Of a stretch of DNA of 64,000 nt, positions 10,258-21,495 are shown piece by piece; position 1 is the stretch's first letter; every line of letters begins with the position of its first letter. This stretch comes from Amaurobius ferox (lineage: Eukaryota > Arthropoda > Arachnida > Araneae > Amaurobiidae), in assembly GCA_951213105.1 (NCBI GenBank), contig OX578147.1, positions 128,411,322 to 128,475,321 of the forward strand, written 5' to 3'. Under the pieces are notes generated by a model, which saw only the letters and a list, made by a program, of their open reading frames with translations, did not search any database and had not been told where the DNA came from. The translations under genes and the position numbers were made by a program.

Positions 10258-10345
10258 CCTTGAAGAAAGAGATCGTATGTCAATAAGATGGCGACAATTG
10301 TTTCGAGGGCGTTATAAACCCCTTCTTCAGGCCAAATGAACAGAT
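10258..10345 (+). repeat. Second copy of the 8908-9000 repeat
   Basis: It carries CGACAATTGTTTCGAGGGCG, TTATAA, CCCCTTCTTCAGGCCAAATG and ATAGAACAG, as in the copy at 8908-9000. The segments on either side (9925-10257 and 10346-10771) are AT-rich intron sequence in which I see nothing else. Confidence 0.5.
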
Positions 10346-10771
10346 AGAACAGAAAGGAAAATAACCAGTTTTGGATACTATATGAGTTAAGTCGAAGATT
10401 TGAAGAAAAAATACTTTTCTAGTTACAAGGATGTAAGGAAATACAGAATTATCAATAACCATATTATTAAATCTTGAATAAATAAAAATTCATTGTTAGA
10501 AAATACGTACAGACGTAGTGTGGATAAACAACCGGTTTTTGTAGAGCTACAATATCGATTTCATCAACTATATTTAAATAACCAACGAACCAACTACCTA
10601 AAAAGTGCCAGGGCATGATACAGAAAATAAGAATATAAACAAAAATTAAGGAAGTAACCGGTTATGGAAGTGATATAAGTTTATTAGCTGAATTCCAGTA
10701 AGAAGCGAACAGACTGATGTTAATAATGAGAATGTTGTAGTTTTAATCCAAAGACGCAAACAGAATTTAAT

Positions 10772-10970
10772 CAGCGTTCCACGCGGAGCACGTTAAATAT
10801 GTCGATCCGTAAGTCTTTCCGAGAGGTTGCTGGTAGAGGAAGGAGGGTATGGTCCCTGTGGATGTCGCCCCCACTAGAATCAGTTCTAAATTGGGTGGCA
10901 CTGTCCCAGCCCTCCAAACAGATACCTTGCACCTTCGGATAGATCGGACGATCTGGATCGAAGAAGAAGA
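10772..10970 (+). mobile_element. SINE-B copy, body and tail
   Basis: It carries the SINE-B body: ACGCGGAGCACGTTAAATAT, ATCCGTAAGTCTTTCCGAGA, GGTATGGTCCCTGTGGATG, TCTAAATTGGGTGGCACT, then CACCTTCGGATAGATCGGAC and a GAAGAAGAAGAA tail. These blocks match 32.58-32.79 kb and, in reverse, 45.45-45.71 kb. The tRNA- or 5S-like head is missing, so this copy is 5'-truncated. Confidence 0.7.
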
Positions 10971-11049
10971 AACTCAAGGATAAGGTGTACAATATCGACT
11001 GGCTTGATGCCCACCTTTGTGACCTTGAACGTTTTGGGGGAGGGGCAAA

Positions 11050-11374
11050 TGTACATTGTTTGGATCTGGAATTCAACGTGTACCATATTAACAGAGAACA
11101 AACAGCAAACTGATTTATTTCATTATTCTATAAAAATAGTTTTATAGCAGCGGTAGATACCTATTTCTGTACTGATGCTCGTGCTAAAAGTATTGGATTC
11201 GTGTTTCAGTATTCTCAAGATTAAGACGTCTAACTGAATTGAAAACCTTAATACGATTTTTTTTTTACTCTATAACAATACTTTCTTCTACAGGATGATT
11301 CAAAACTGTGTGTGTGTGGGGGGGGGGTTAGAAAAAAATTCTTGATCAGTGAAATTATGCTCATCTAGCATGTT
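11050..11374 (+). repeat. Inverted partner of the repeat at 6286-6612
   Basis: It is the reverse complement of 6286-6612 over about 325 bp, with a G-run (GGGGGGGGGG) after TGTGTGTGTG in place of the C-run. It ends where a CATGTTATG motif passes into the 5' flank of the piggyBac element. Confidence 0.65.
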
Positions 11375-11587
11375 ATGAGCGCCCATGAGAATAAACATCT
11401 GGTGTAGAGCTTATTTAACACATTGTTGACCTGCAATTTTACGCAGAAGCTATATCATGTCACCGGCTATTATTTCGTAATTGAATGTGGAAGTGAAATA
11501 ATCTAAATAAGCTTCAATAAACTTTATTTATACATAATGAATGGAAATGAAACGTTGGACATATCTTTTATATAACTTTTAATATTT

Positions 11588-12752
11588 TTATTTGGTATGA
11601 TAAAGTACACAGCAATCTCCTACGTGTGATGGTACACAACAGGTTTTGCAAATATATCTCGTTTCGCTGCGCTTTCCTTTTCAAGAGCATACTCTACACG
11701 TTCTAGTTAGATTGACTTTTACGCCAGTGACTATTTTTTCTAAAACGTGGTCTTTTAGTTGTCCTGAAAGCCTAAAGGGTGAACCATTGTAAGGAGCCCT
11801 ATTAGAAGTACGAGAAGAAGTGCCAGGAACTGTGCTGCATTCATTTGAATCTACAGTTATAAATTCCCTAGCTACCTCTAGTAGAAATTTTTTGTATCTT
11901 AGTTTATTTTGTGACTTGTAGTTACAGTAAATTTTTAATGCATTGAATAAAGTACAATTGATCAGAAAGAATGCTACTTTTTTAGACCACTTTATACTTT
12001 TTCGAAAAATACTGCTGTTCGTCAAATACTGAACGATCGACTCCTTTCATGCGTTTGTTGTATTCTATTATGCACGTAGGTTTAACTATATCATCCGTAG
12101 AATTTCTCTTTCGCTTTCCTGTTGATTTCATAGAGGCATCATGAATAGTTGATATTGTGAGACCAGAAATAGATCTCACATTAAGTGTTGTGCTATGGTG
12201 AGACAGTTTTATACTAGTTATTTATTGATCTAGAACTTCGGACAATACTGACAGTCTGGATGGCACCGAATTTTACAGAACCTAAAGGTCAGAAAACCAT
12301 AAATTTAGGGGTGCCATGAGAGAGGGGACGAGCTGACCCTTACGAGGATGTGGAATGGTTCCATTGGTTAAATAAGTAACTAATGGAAAAAGAAGCTTGT
12401 GGAGTCACATTGAAGTGTCCCATAGATATCATACTCACTAACCTTTTATCTTTCCATGAGGAACAACAACAATGGGTCCTTTCCGTGCAAAAGTCATTTC
12501 CCCTCTCTGAAGATTCCTTGATTTTTCTACCTTTTTTAGTACCTTTGGCAAGCCACGGTTCTCCTGTATGGTACCACAGATAAGTGTTTTTTTTTCTAAT
12601 AATATTTCAGCTGTAGAAACGCTGTTGTAATTTAAGCATTGTAATTTAAGTATCTTTTTCATAATAAAGTGAACACGATGAACAAAGCTTTCGCAATATT
12701 CTATATTGCCCTGGGTTTCATAAATTGAAATAGCTAATGCAAGTGCAAACAC
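11588..12752 (-). pseudogene. piggyBac (PGBD-type) transposase, C-terminal remnant
   Basis: On the minus strand the pieces read, in order: SVSTAEILLEKKTLICGTIQ with ENRGLP (the family's GTxxxNRxxLP region), then after a gap KPTCIIEYNKRMKGVDRS (family KPxxxxxYNxxMxGVDxxD), FDEQQYFSKKYKVV, KSIKWSKKVAFFLINCTLFN, and last a Cys-rich tail CRVCS, TRYICKTCC, CC, YH. That tail is the zinc-binding end of PGBD proteins. The frames are 12752-12438, 12179-11982 and 12025-11681, with a TGA just after CRVCS. A segment of about 170 bp between 12215 and 12382 interrupts the reading frame. The N-terminal half with the first catalytic Asp residues is absent. It is not functional. Confidence 0.75.
12215..12382. 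mobile_element. Possible short insertion inside the piggyBac remnant
   Basis: The ends TAGTTATTTATT (12215) and AAATAAGTAACTA (to 12382) are imperfect inverted repeats, and the 168 bp between them do not read as transposase, while both flanks do. It may be a MITE. It could equally be a rearranged spacer, since no clear target duplication beyond TA is visible. Confidence 0.3.
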
Positions 12753-12829
12753 AAGTTAAGGCGTGACCGGTCAACAACGTTTGGACATGAAAACACAAAT
12801 TAACTCGTGACCGGTCAACAATGTGTTAA

Positions 12830-13820
12830 AATGCCCTCCGTTAGAGACATTGCACATTTGAATTCCATAAATAATATTACACCGTCCTTTAAAAAGCCTT
12901 ACAGGTGTCACTGTGTTAGAAACCCTGATGATACAACTTTTTGCGGATATTATTATTTTTCGTATACGAGCGTCGTTCGTTCCTGGTGTCCATTCTTACT
13001 AATTAGATAATATTTTAAAACTTTGCAAATGGTTTTTTTTTCGTTGTTGTCGAGTTCGTTATCCTAACTTTTTAAATTTTCAAGGGGGCGTTGTAACATT
13101 TTTTTTCGATCGGGCAAATAGCCACTTCTCTATAGATATATATCTAATGTGTTAACCCATGGATCATTCCTTACACAGTGACTGGGGAATTTAAGGAGTT
13201 TCCTATAGAAACCCTGTATTCGTATTGCACATTACTCTGTTACTAAGCAAACCGAATGGGTTTCTGCTTGTCCTTTGGTCGCAGAGTTGTAACAACGTTT
13301 CGTGTTGTCTCTACGTTGTTTCTTGCGCTCTGCAATTTTATTCGCATATGAATTAAAAAATAATATAATATATAAATGGGAAAATTTAGATACAGGCTTC
13401 GAACTTAAATATCTTTAGACTCAGTTAATGCATGGATCTGGAGAAAAGAGTCTTTTCACATGATCAAAAAATCATCCTCTCTTGCTTAATTGCGAACAGT
13501 AAAGGCTCCTAAATACCCTGTAAAACATTCTGCAACCTTTGCTCATTTTTTTTTCAGTTGACTGCTTTGTTGATAATTTCGGTGAAAAAAAAAGCTGTTA
13601 AGAAAAACCACAATTACAGGCGTTCATGACAATTCCAGCTTCATTTCTGAAATATTCAGTTAATTATTATCTGCCGAAGCGTTAGTTTTGCACACACACA
13701 CACACATATATAGTATATATATATATATATATTATCATAACCATCAGGAACCTTACTCCCCATTACGAACAGCTAATTCCCTTGAAGCTTTCAGTAACAT
13801 TCTTGCAAATGTTTACAGTA
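12830..13820. other. GMC intron 5, part without recognised genes
   Basis: Right flank of the piggyBac. A short open frame at 12807-13010 has no recognisable family. A (CA)n(TA)n microsatellite lies at about 13690-13733. I see nothing else. Confidence 0.4.
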
Positions 13821-14157
13821 TATACAGGCTGACGCATCCGCCATTTTGACTCCAACCAGTCCAGTTGCATAGAGTAAATCACTTGCTTGTGATATTTTAA
13901 TGTGCAAATATCACTTGCTTGTGATATTTCAATGGCGAGCGCAAGTTGCACGGCTGATGTATTTGATACGCAGTTTAGCTGTAAAATAGGTGGTTCTGTT
14001 CTCAAAAACGTGTACCAATAATTCAAGAAAGTAGTGTAGAATGTTATGATTTTCTCGAGACCCCAAGAAAAGGACGATAAAGTAACCCCCTTTTAACCAT
14101 GTACAACCATCCCTTCAACTGGGAGTCAAGATAGCCGCTGTTGCTCCAGCCTGTATA
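13821..14157. mobile_element. MITE with TATACAGGCTG termini
   Basis: The left end TATACAGGCTGACGC, followed by CGCCATTTTGACTCC, mirrors the right end GGAGTCAAGATAGCCG, followed by GCTCCAGCCTGTATA, giving an interrupted inverted repeat of about 30 bp and probable TA target use. Internally a 30-bp unit with the palindrome ATATCACTTGCTTGTGATAT is tandemly repeated at 13876-13932. It sits only about 28 bp beyond the splice donor of GMC exon 5. No transposase frame is convincing. Confidence 0.6.
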
Positions 14158-14185
14158 TTTAGGAGCCTTAACGAACAGCAATCAC

Positions 14186-14307
14186 CTTGGTGACTCTTGC
14201 CTTGCCCAGTATGTCCAAGTTCGTTCTATTTTCAACAGGAACCAAATAAGCTTTAGCTGTGCTGCACCTCTGTCCTCTACGTATGGTAGCTTGGTGATCA
14301 TAGAATC
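14186..14307 (-). CDS. GMC oxidoreductase, exon 5
   Basis: A 122-bp exon between acceptor TTTTAG and donor GTGATT. It encodes (G)FYDHQATIRRGQRCSTAKAY, then LVPVENRTNLDILGKARVTK. This matches the GMC stretch in which an RxGxRxSTAxAYLxP block leads to the R-x-NLxV strand before the second GMC signature. Its first two bases complete the Gly split with exon 4, and it leaves in phase 0 to exon 6. The intron between exons 4 and 5 is only 550 bp, the shortest in the gene here. Confidence 0.9.
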
Positions 14308-14857
14308 CTAAAATTAAGTATGAAGCATTTATGTGTTTGATCATTGAAAACATTATTTAGAAAATATCATATGAAACATTATCGACAAGATTTCGACAAG
14401 ATTTAATTGTGAATAGCCCAGACATGCGTCACAAGTATATATGGCGGATTTCTCTTGGGGCATTGAAATAGTGTTTATTTACAACAAAAATTAAGTTGAA
14501 GGGGGGTGGGTAAGCTGATAGTTTCATTTCAGATCATTATTTCCGCAGGTGCTAAAGGAATCAAGAAAATATTGACTTTTCGGTACAGTTGACACTAATT
14601 ATGCCATTTTTGTAATTTTTATTAACAAATTACTTTAAATCAGTTGTCCGTTTCCGCGTTGTGCAGGTTCCGTTTCATACAGGGGAAATAACATAAATTT
14701 TTTATATTTTCGGACGGGGCTAAATATATTTTCCGCTTATGACAGTGTTCCTTTTCCTGCAGGTTCCGTTTCAAACGGATCCGACTGCACTTGTATACAT
14801 ATACCATGTATTGCAAGTCAAGTAAACAGTTATGTGTTTCACAATCACAGAACGCAC

Positions 14858-14989
14858 CGTGTTGTGTAGGTCCATTGGAATCCACGAACTGATATCCAAG
14901 GCTTCTTGCAGCTTCTCTCACTGCGGTCTTTACTTCTGGCTGATAGTTAGGATGTGAAACGGTGATTGGCCCTCCTTTTCCATGGAAAC
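14858..14989 (-). CDS. GMC oxidoreductase, exon 4
   Basis: A 132-bp exon between acceptor CGTCAG and donor GTGCGT. It reads (G)FHGKGGPITVSHPNYQPEV, then KTAVREAARSLGYQFVD and SNGPTQH(G). The HGxGGPxxV motif opens the region after the FAD-loop lid in GMC proteins, and DxNGxxQxG is the conserved turn before the next exon. Entry phase 1 and exit phase 1 fit both neighbours. It fits exons 3 and 5 without any gap in family order, so no exon is missing between them. Confidence 0.9.
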
Positions 14990-15110
14990 CTGACGGTGAA
15001 AAAAAAACATAATTTACTAACATTATGTAAGTTACTTTCATTTTATATTTGAAATATTTTAATTCATATTTTTACTTCCAATAATTACATACATAGTAAA
15101 ATAAATGTAC

Positions 15111-16070
15111 AGAGAAAGTATAGTGACGAGGTCGAAAATTCGAATTTTTGACCCCGCCATCAGGCATTTAATAAATATAATAAAATAATTCAATAAAAGT
15201 AAACAAATATAAATAATTTCATAAAAATAAATAAATTTAATAAAAATAATTTAAATTTTGAGCGGAAGAGCACGATTTAAGCGTCCCTCAATTCGAATCG
15301 AACGTTTTTGGGGTGATGTATGTATGTGTGTATGTTAGTGTGTGTGTGTCCGTGAATATGTGGACACGATACCTCACGAAAATAATTGGATACGATTTTT
15401 GCTATCAGTTTTTACTGAAACCCTAAAACCTTTTTGATGTGAAATGAAATCGAATGTTCAAAATATTCCCCACCCCCTCGAATTTTCGAGTAATTTTTTA
15501 ATAAAATCCTTATAAAATCAAGATTTTCAATATTAACAAATAAATAATCATTTTATATACGTAATTTTGCATTAGAAAATTAATGACAAAATTTAGAACG
15601 CTAGCATGAACCGTTCTCGAGATATTGTACGTTTTTCAAATAAATTTATCATTGCTTGAAATTAAAATATTAGTAAGTCATCCTCTTTCCAGTATTATGT
15701 GACAAAATGAGTTAACTTCATTCACATAGGGTTAGTTTGTTCCATTCACGAAAACAAAATATTTTTTGTAATAGCTGTGCATTCTGAAGTCCAAAAATTT
15801 GTCAATAGTCATTTATTTCACAAGATATTTATTCATTAAATGCCGATTGCATTTTGAGGAGGATTTTTGCACGTGATTTTCAATTGGTCATTTTGTGAGA
15901 AAATGTAAATCGTCAAAAGCGCCTGATTTCAATTTACGTGATGTTAATTCAGTGCCAGAAATATATATGTCAAAAGTACATCATTATCTTGCTATGAAAG
16001 AAATAGAATATTTGTTTGCATTATGTAGCAAAAGTCATGTGCTGCCCGTACACATCAGATTTTTATATAT
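15111..16070 (+). mobile_element. Repeat B, divergent copy
   Basis: It shares ordered landmarks with the better copies at 17.3, 21.9, 24.7 and 36.4 kb: GTCGAAAATTCGAATTTTT, AGAGCACGATTTAAGCGTCC, a GT-rich tract, GAACGCTAGCATGAACCGTTC with TCGAGATATTGTACGTTTTTC, and at the end AAAAGTCATGTGCTGCCC with CACATCAGATTTTTA. It is more diverged, has an AT-rich expansion near 15170-15250 and lacks the palindromic left end, so it is an older member. Confidence 0.5.
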
Positions 16071-17316
16071 AGGCACTCCAAATGACAAATCATGACTATA
16101 TGCAGTGGCAGACTTAGATAGGGTACCAAGACACGTGCCCTCGTTAGTATTTTTACCACTCATGCAGCAGGCAATGCCCAGTTATTATTTTCTACAATTT
16201 ACAAACTCGGTTTTCTCGTACGTTTAAGAGTTTTAAACTATGACTTTTCTATTTTCTTCGCAATTTCAAACTATCATTGTCAATTATAGCAACTCAATGT
16301 TGATAGTAGAAATTGTGACATTTGTCCTAAAACAAGAATCAGATGGAAATCTGAAAAAGGATTAAGAGAATGGAACATTATAGTTCGATCAAAAGAATTA
16401 TATCCACTTGAAGACAGCAATGACTCAGGAAATGGTCTGGTAATCAGGGGTAAGAGGGGTTAGGGGTTCAACTCCCCCCCCTCGAAATTGAAAAGTTTTA
16501 AAATGCTTCCTAAATGCACGTGTAATTAGAAAAAACTCTACTGAATCCCAATTCAATGTGTCGTTCTGAAGTCGTTGAATTAGAAAAACAACCCATTTTT
16601 ACCTTCAATAAATTTAAAAAAAAATTATAATGAAAAAGGAATAAGTAAGGAATTTTTAGAACGGTATCCTATTAAGTTTTATTTAAACTCTAATTTTTAC
16701 TTAAACGCTAGTGTGACCAAAATGGTTACTCATTATGATTGGCCAGCTAGCTCTCTTTAGCTTCATTCTGACGCAGCACCGACCGCGGCGAAATTGCGGA
16801 TGGTGACATCTGTCTTTCCCGGCATTTACCTGCTCCTTTTTCATTTATTTTGCTCGTATCTCGAATATGTCTCTTGATACTTTAACTTTAAATCTAAGAT
16901 AAATTTTTATAAACCCTTTTTGTTCATGGAATCAAGTTTATTTTACTTTTTATTTTTTATTTTATTTCTGCTCAAATGATGGCATGGTTTCAAATTTGGT
17001 ACATATCGGAGGTTAAAGTCATTCTGACTAGGAACTCCTCATCTGGAACATGTTGCGACAGGAGTTTTTAGAACCTAAGAATTCAAAACAAAGTGTTCCG
17101 GCTGTTGCGTCACATTTTTATTAAACAGTAGTATGTCAAAATTTTTACCATTAACAATTAATATCCCAAACATTTCACTCTACAAATTGGTTTGAAACAA
17201 TAGAGATTATGCTCTTTGTCAGTCAGTACTCTACAAATACATTGTAGAGTAGAAAACTTATTAATATGATAATCTATAATATCCAATGAAACACAAATGC
17301 AAAAATGATCATTAAT
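16071..17316. other. GMC intron 3, no gene recognised
   Basis: AT-rich, with no coding signature. Around 16440-16500 is a short stretch ending GGGGTTCAACTCCCCCCCCT that resembles a decayed tRNA B box; no A box is convincing. I see nothing else. Confidence 0.3.
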
Positions 17317-18263
17317 CAAAAAAATCTGATGTGGGCAACACATGACTTTCCTTATATAATGTAATGAATTTACTACTTTTACAGTAAAATAAATAGGTTT
17401 TTCTTATAGTAGATACTAATATTCTTTCCATGATATTGAATTTTCGATAATTACTCGTCATTTTCATTGATTTAGCGTCATTTTTATCCATTTGGCGAGA
17501 TTTTCGTTAATTTGGCAACATTCCAAAAGTCGCCAAGTTGGCGACATTCCGCCAAATTCGTCGCCAAAATCTCGTCAAGCGTTATGCACTAAGAAATAAG
17601 TTATTCTTACAGCAGATAAATGACTATTGGCGTTCAAATACAAAAGCATTACTCAAAGTTTTTTTTTCATGAATGGAACGAGCTAGATCCACGAGAATGA
17701 TGTCACTCAATTTATCGCATGGTATTACATATAAAAAGTGAACATGTTTCTCAATAGGAAATATTTTTTTTATTTTATATGACTTTTCGATAATTTTTTT
17801 TAAAAATGTGCAATATCTGGAGAACGGTTCATGTTAGCATTCTAAAATTTACGTCAATCGTTTTCTAATGAAAAATTACATAAGAAATGCCTATTTGCGT
17901 AACTTTATTAGTGGTTTTGATTTTTTGGCGATTTTTTCAAAATTTCGTTCAAAAATTTAGGGGGTTCTGAACATTCGATTGCGTATAAAAACAATAGGCT
18001 TCCAGTGTTTACGGATTGTGATTTTTGTACCAAATTTGGTTCGAATCGGTCCATTCGTTCGTCAGTTATCGTCTCCACAGACTCACTGACACACACACAC
18101 ACACATACTTTCACACACACACACACACACAGACATCACTTCAAAAATGTTTGATTCGTGATCAGGGATGCTTGAAACGTGCTCTCCCGTCGAAAACTCG
18201 AATTTGAATCTTCGACCTCGTCACAATACTGTCCTTATACATTATGTATATAAGGAAAGTAAT
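17317..18263 (-). mobile_element. Repeat B, full copy
   Basis: On the minus strand it starts with the palindromic ACTTTCCTTATATACATAAT / GTATAAGGA block and then runs through a GTCGAAGATTC motif, the GAGAGCACGTTTCAAGCATC block, a (GT)n tract, AGACGATAACTGACGAACGA, CATGAACCGTTCTCCAGATA and TGGCGACGAATTTGGCGGAA. It ends TATATAAGGAAAGTCATGTG followed by TTGCCCACATCAGATTTTT. ACTTTCCTTATATA at one end and TATATAAGGAAAGT near the other form short inverted repeats. There is no ORF; the small frames through the GT tract are artefacts. Confidence 0.6.
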
Positions 18264-18499
18264 AGGAGCTCAAAGACAATGAGTGAGTGATCCGTTGATA
18301 TACATATATTTAACCTCAGTAGTTTGCTTATTAAGATATTTAAGAAGATTTAATTTTTGTTTCGCAAAGCTCAATGCAAAAAGCCTTATTGTCAATGTAA
18401 TGCCAGAAATGTAAAGTATTAAATATTTGGAAGGATTAAAATGATGGAACCAGGATTGCGGGTGGATTATCCCCACGCTAAGCAGGTGGGCGATAGTAT

Positions 18500-19175
18500 A
18501 CAGGTGGCCCATATCTTACATACCACGCCCCATGTTTACATACCACGCTAAGCCGTTTGGCGGCAACCAATACGGCGACCCCATGTCTACGGATTAGCCC
18601 TCAGCTCTAAATTCCAGCACGTAGACCGCCCACCGAAAAAGGGATATACGTGAGAGTTGCTCGAAGTTGAGAGTCAGAATTGGTCAGGGCAGGCTGTTGG
18701 GAGTTGGACTAGTGAAGAGTAAGCGGCTGTAGCAGTGTTAAGAGTTGTGTGTGCGTCTATGATATAGGAATTCGAAGGAGAGCTCATGTTCATCTGGTAT
18801 TGCAAGTGTAAAGTGTGACAAAGCATCGGTGTTACCCAAGTTATATGGAAGAAGATCAGGTACCGTACAATTAACTATATGAGGATAACCTCTTTGTCTA
18901 AATTTGTGTTTTTAAAGAAAAGCTAATTAATGCATCCCACCAAGTGCTCCAACCAAATATCAATTCATCTGGCATTACACCCCCCGAACTACACTTGAGA
19001 TGTATTCCGCTATTGTGATACTTATTTAATTTGTAAACTAAAGAGTGTAAAATAGGTATGTGATAAATAAATGTTTGTTCCTTTACTATTAACCTTATTT
19101 TTAGTTTGTTAACTTAGTATCCCGTTAAGCACAAAAATGGGTGGGTTTTGCGGCCACCCACGCAATGTACACAGC
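18500..19175 (+). other. GC-richer segment, possible solo LTR
   Basis: The sequence is richer in GC than its surroundings, has no ORF, and contains an AATAAATG polyadenylation-like signal near 19066 followed by CTTTACTATTAACC and GTTAACTTAGTATCCCGTTA. GGGTGGGTTTTGCGGCCACC follows at about 19140. The arrangement recalls an LTR with its downstream border, but no TG..CA ends or target duplication could be fixed. 19176-19462 is plain intron. Confidence 0.25.
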
Positions 19176-19462
19176 AGTAAGTTTTAGAAAATATTACATG
19201 TATAATTAATATACAAATTAATGATTAATTTAATGTAAAATGCATTTTTGACAATTATAATTTTAATAAACAAAAATAATAATCGGCACAGCCAACAAAA
19301 TCATTCAGCGATAGACTTGACAAGCCAAGACGATGGACTGGTAGGTCGCGATCGACAAGTTGAGCCCTATTGCTCTATAAGCACGTTAACCTTTGCATGA
19401 AATACAAGAAGCTCGGATTTTTCTTTTTTCTTTAAAATCTCCGTATAGTATAAAAGTCTTAC

Positions 19463-19652
19463 CACTGGAAAGAAACTCGTTATCCATGTTGTCTTCTAGC
19501 TTCAGAAAATAGCGAAACACTTCGCTGTAGTTCCAACCTTTGGCTCCCATAGATTCCCACTGGTCGTAGTTCCGCCTATTGCCGCGAACGCTCAACAATC
19601 CATTGATGGCACTTGAGCCGCCAAGAGTCTTGCCAAGAGGCCAGATGATTTG
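19463..19652 (-). CDS. GMC oxidoreductase, exon 3
   Basis: A 190-bp exon between acceptor TTTTTCAG and donor GTAAGA. It encodes QIIWPLGKTLGGSSAINGLL, SVRGNRRNYDQW, ESMGAKGWNYSEVFRYF and LKLEDNMDNEFLSS. The WPLGKxLGGSSxxN block is the first GMC signature, which contacts the FAD. RGNxxxYDxWxxxGxxGWxYxxVxxYFxxxED is the family's next conserved region. It enters in phase 0 from exon 2 and leaves in phase 1. About 12.4 kb of repeats separate it from exon 2. Confidence 0.93.
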
Positions 19653-20461
19653 CTGAAAAAGATACATATTGTTTTCAGCATCGCTATATATAATTGTCTA
19701 ACGTGTTTACTGCGTTTTTGTCTTTCCAGACCCTCTAGAAGGCCCCAAGAGACTAGAAGGCTTTGTACACTTATATTTAGTCTCGACTACGGTATACAAT
19801 CTAACCCAGCCAAATCTTCGATTTACCCTTCTGGGGGTGGAAAATGGAAGTGGGTACGAACGTCACCTCCGATAGTAGAAACCGAAGTACTGACACCCCC
19901 CCCCCTCCTCACTTCGAAGCGTAGGTAGCTGTAGGCCCAAATCTGGCGTTCGAATTTCCCCGTCTGACCTTCTCTGAAAAATTCTCCCCTAGTAACCCAA
20001 ACAAAGAAGTATGTGCAGTACGTGGGCTCGTGGATGTACAACGGTTTTTTTTTTCTAGACAATGGTCCTTTATCATATAGAGTGTCTAATATGTTAGTTC
20101 ATGATTTAATAAGGATTTTGACCTGCATACCTTTGATTATATACCTTATTACATTGGATATATACTACATTGGATACATATACTACATATTGGATATTGC
20201 AAATTCTCTTTAGAAGTAAGTGCTTACCATTTTTTGCTTATTATCATGTCATTTAAAATTACTTAGAATTTTAAATATATGGCATTTAAATTATTTAAAT
20301 TATATTTTTCTTTCTTGTCTAAATTTCTTTTCAATTAAACCTGGCTGGATTCTAAATTGTTTTGTTGCTAATTATAACGTCGATAAATCTTTTAGAGTTT
20401 TCTTAGTTTGTTTTAAAATTTTGCTGTTGTTACATTAATTAAGAAAACTGCCTAGGCACTT
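19653..20461. other. GMC intron 2, proximal part
   Basis: No gene recognised. A GC-richer stretch at about 19730-19990 (with ACACCCCCCCCCCTCC) has open frames on both strands but no family resemblance. 20130-20190 carries short ATACATTGGATATATACTAC repeats. Confidence 0.35.
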
Positions 20462-21199
20462 GTAAAATTAAGCTTTGTTAAATAATTGTGAAGTATTTAA
20501 AATCATTCAATGTTTAAAATGTATATTTTATCAGGTTAGCTTGTGTCATTCATTGCATTTACCTAGTGTACTTAATATGTTGTCATAAATTATTCAGTTT
20601 CCTGCAAATATTTTAAAATTATTTTAATGTTGTTAGTTGTGTGATATTTTATAATAGACTAGCAGTATGTCCGTTCTTCGTACTGATTATATAATACAAG
20701 AGAAACTTAAAATTCAGAATTTGATGTGAAGTTTTAATATTTAGAGTCTCTATTTTTGAAATTTCATAATTCTAATGAAAAGGAAATAGGTGACCCCTAC
20801 CATGCTGAGATAATAAACAGACAGATAGATGTGCAACATACAATTTTATGTATACTGTTAATAGCAGATATACCCGACATTGCCCATGATTTAAAATATG
20901 TGCAAATTCCTGCAGTATTCTAAATGACATTCTTAATCAAAACATTTATTGAAATATTTCATTTAATTCTTCTAAATTTAATTCTTCTTTCTGTGTTTTC
21001 TATACAAAATTATCTTCAAGCAGATCTGAAGAATAAAACATCCTCGTTTGAAAACGAATTATAAAATATATATGAAATTAGATCAATATAAACTAAAATG
21101 AAAGCGCTAAAATGGTATAAAAATGGTTATAAAATTTTCTTTTATAGCAATTTCTTTATTATTTAAATCTTAAAAATTTAATAATCATCTGCCTAATAA

Positions 21200-21495
21200 A
21201 CACATTTGATTTAATTGCGTTGCTAAGCATCATGATATAATTTTCTTAATAAATTTGCGGAAAATATATCATCTGCATAATTCTATTTTTAAGGAAGGTT
21301 TAATTGTGGGATTTTTATTCATATCTCGACAATCCCTGGTTCCAGAAACTCGAAACATGGACTAAATTTTAAGTAGGGCTATTTCAAGGCTACCCACAAA
21401 ATTTTCATGAAATTCGATGCAGCAGTTCTACCGTGATGATGAGATAGATAAACACACAGATAGATGTATTTTCAATTTTATTTATATAGATAAAA
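21200..21495 (+). repeat. Repeat C (first of three copies)
   Basis: The segment with TTAATTGCGTTGCTAAGCAT, ATATCTCGACAATCCCTGGT, AAACTCGAAACATGGACTAA and CAGTTCTACCGTGATGATGA, ending in ATTTTATTTATATAGATAAA, recurs at 24.02-24.32 kb (by the tandem duplication) and more distantly at 29.6-29.85 kb. The final motif, with a nearby ACAGATAGATG, resembles the 3' end of some LINEs or helitrons. Its class is unresolved. Confidence 0.45.

Larger units (their letters stand above)
11419..12825 (-). mobile_element. piggyBac-like element, internally deleted, with intact TTAA sites
   Basis: TTAA at 11415-11418 and 12826-12829 flank perfect 13-bp inverted repeats, CACATTGTTGACC at the left and GGTCAACAATGTG at the right. 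TTAA target duplication is the hallmark of the piggyBac superfamily. Inside the right end, CGTGACCGGTCAACAA recurs twice in direct orientation (about 12760-12780 and 12803-12821), as subterminal repeats. At 1407 bp the element is shorter than usual autonomous piggyBacs and codes only for the C-terminal part of a transposase. A direct and separate 13-bp end match plus TTAA makes the boundaries secure. Confidence 0.85.
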
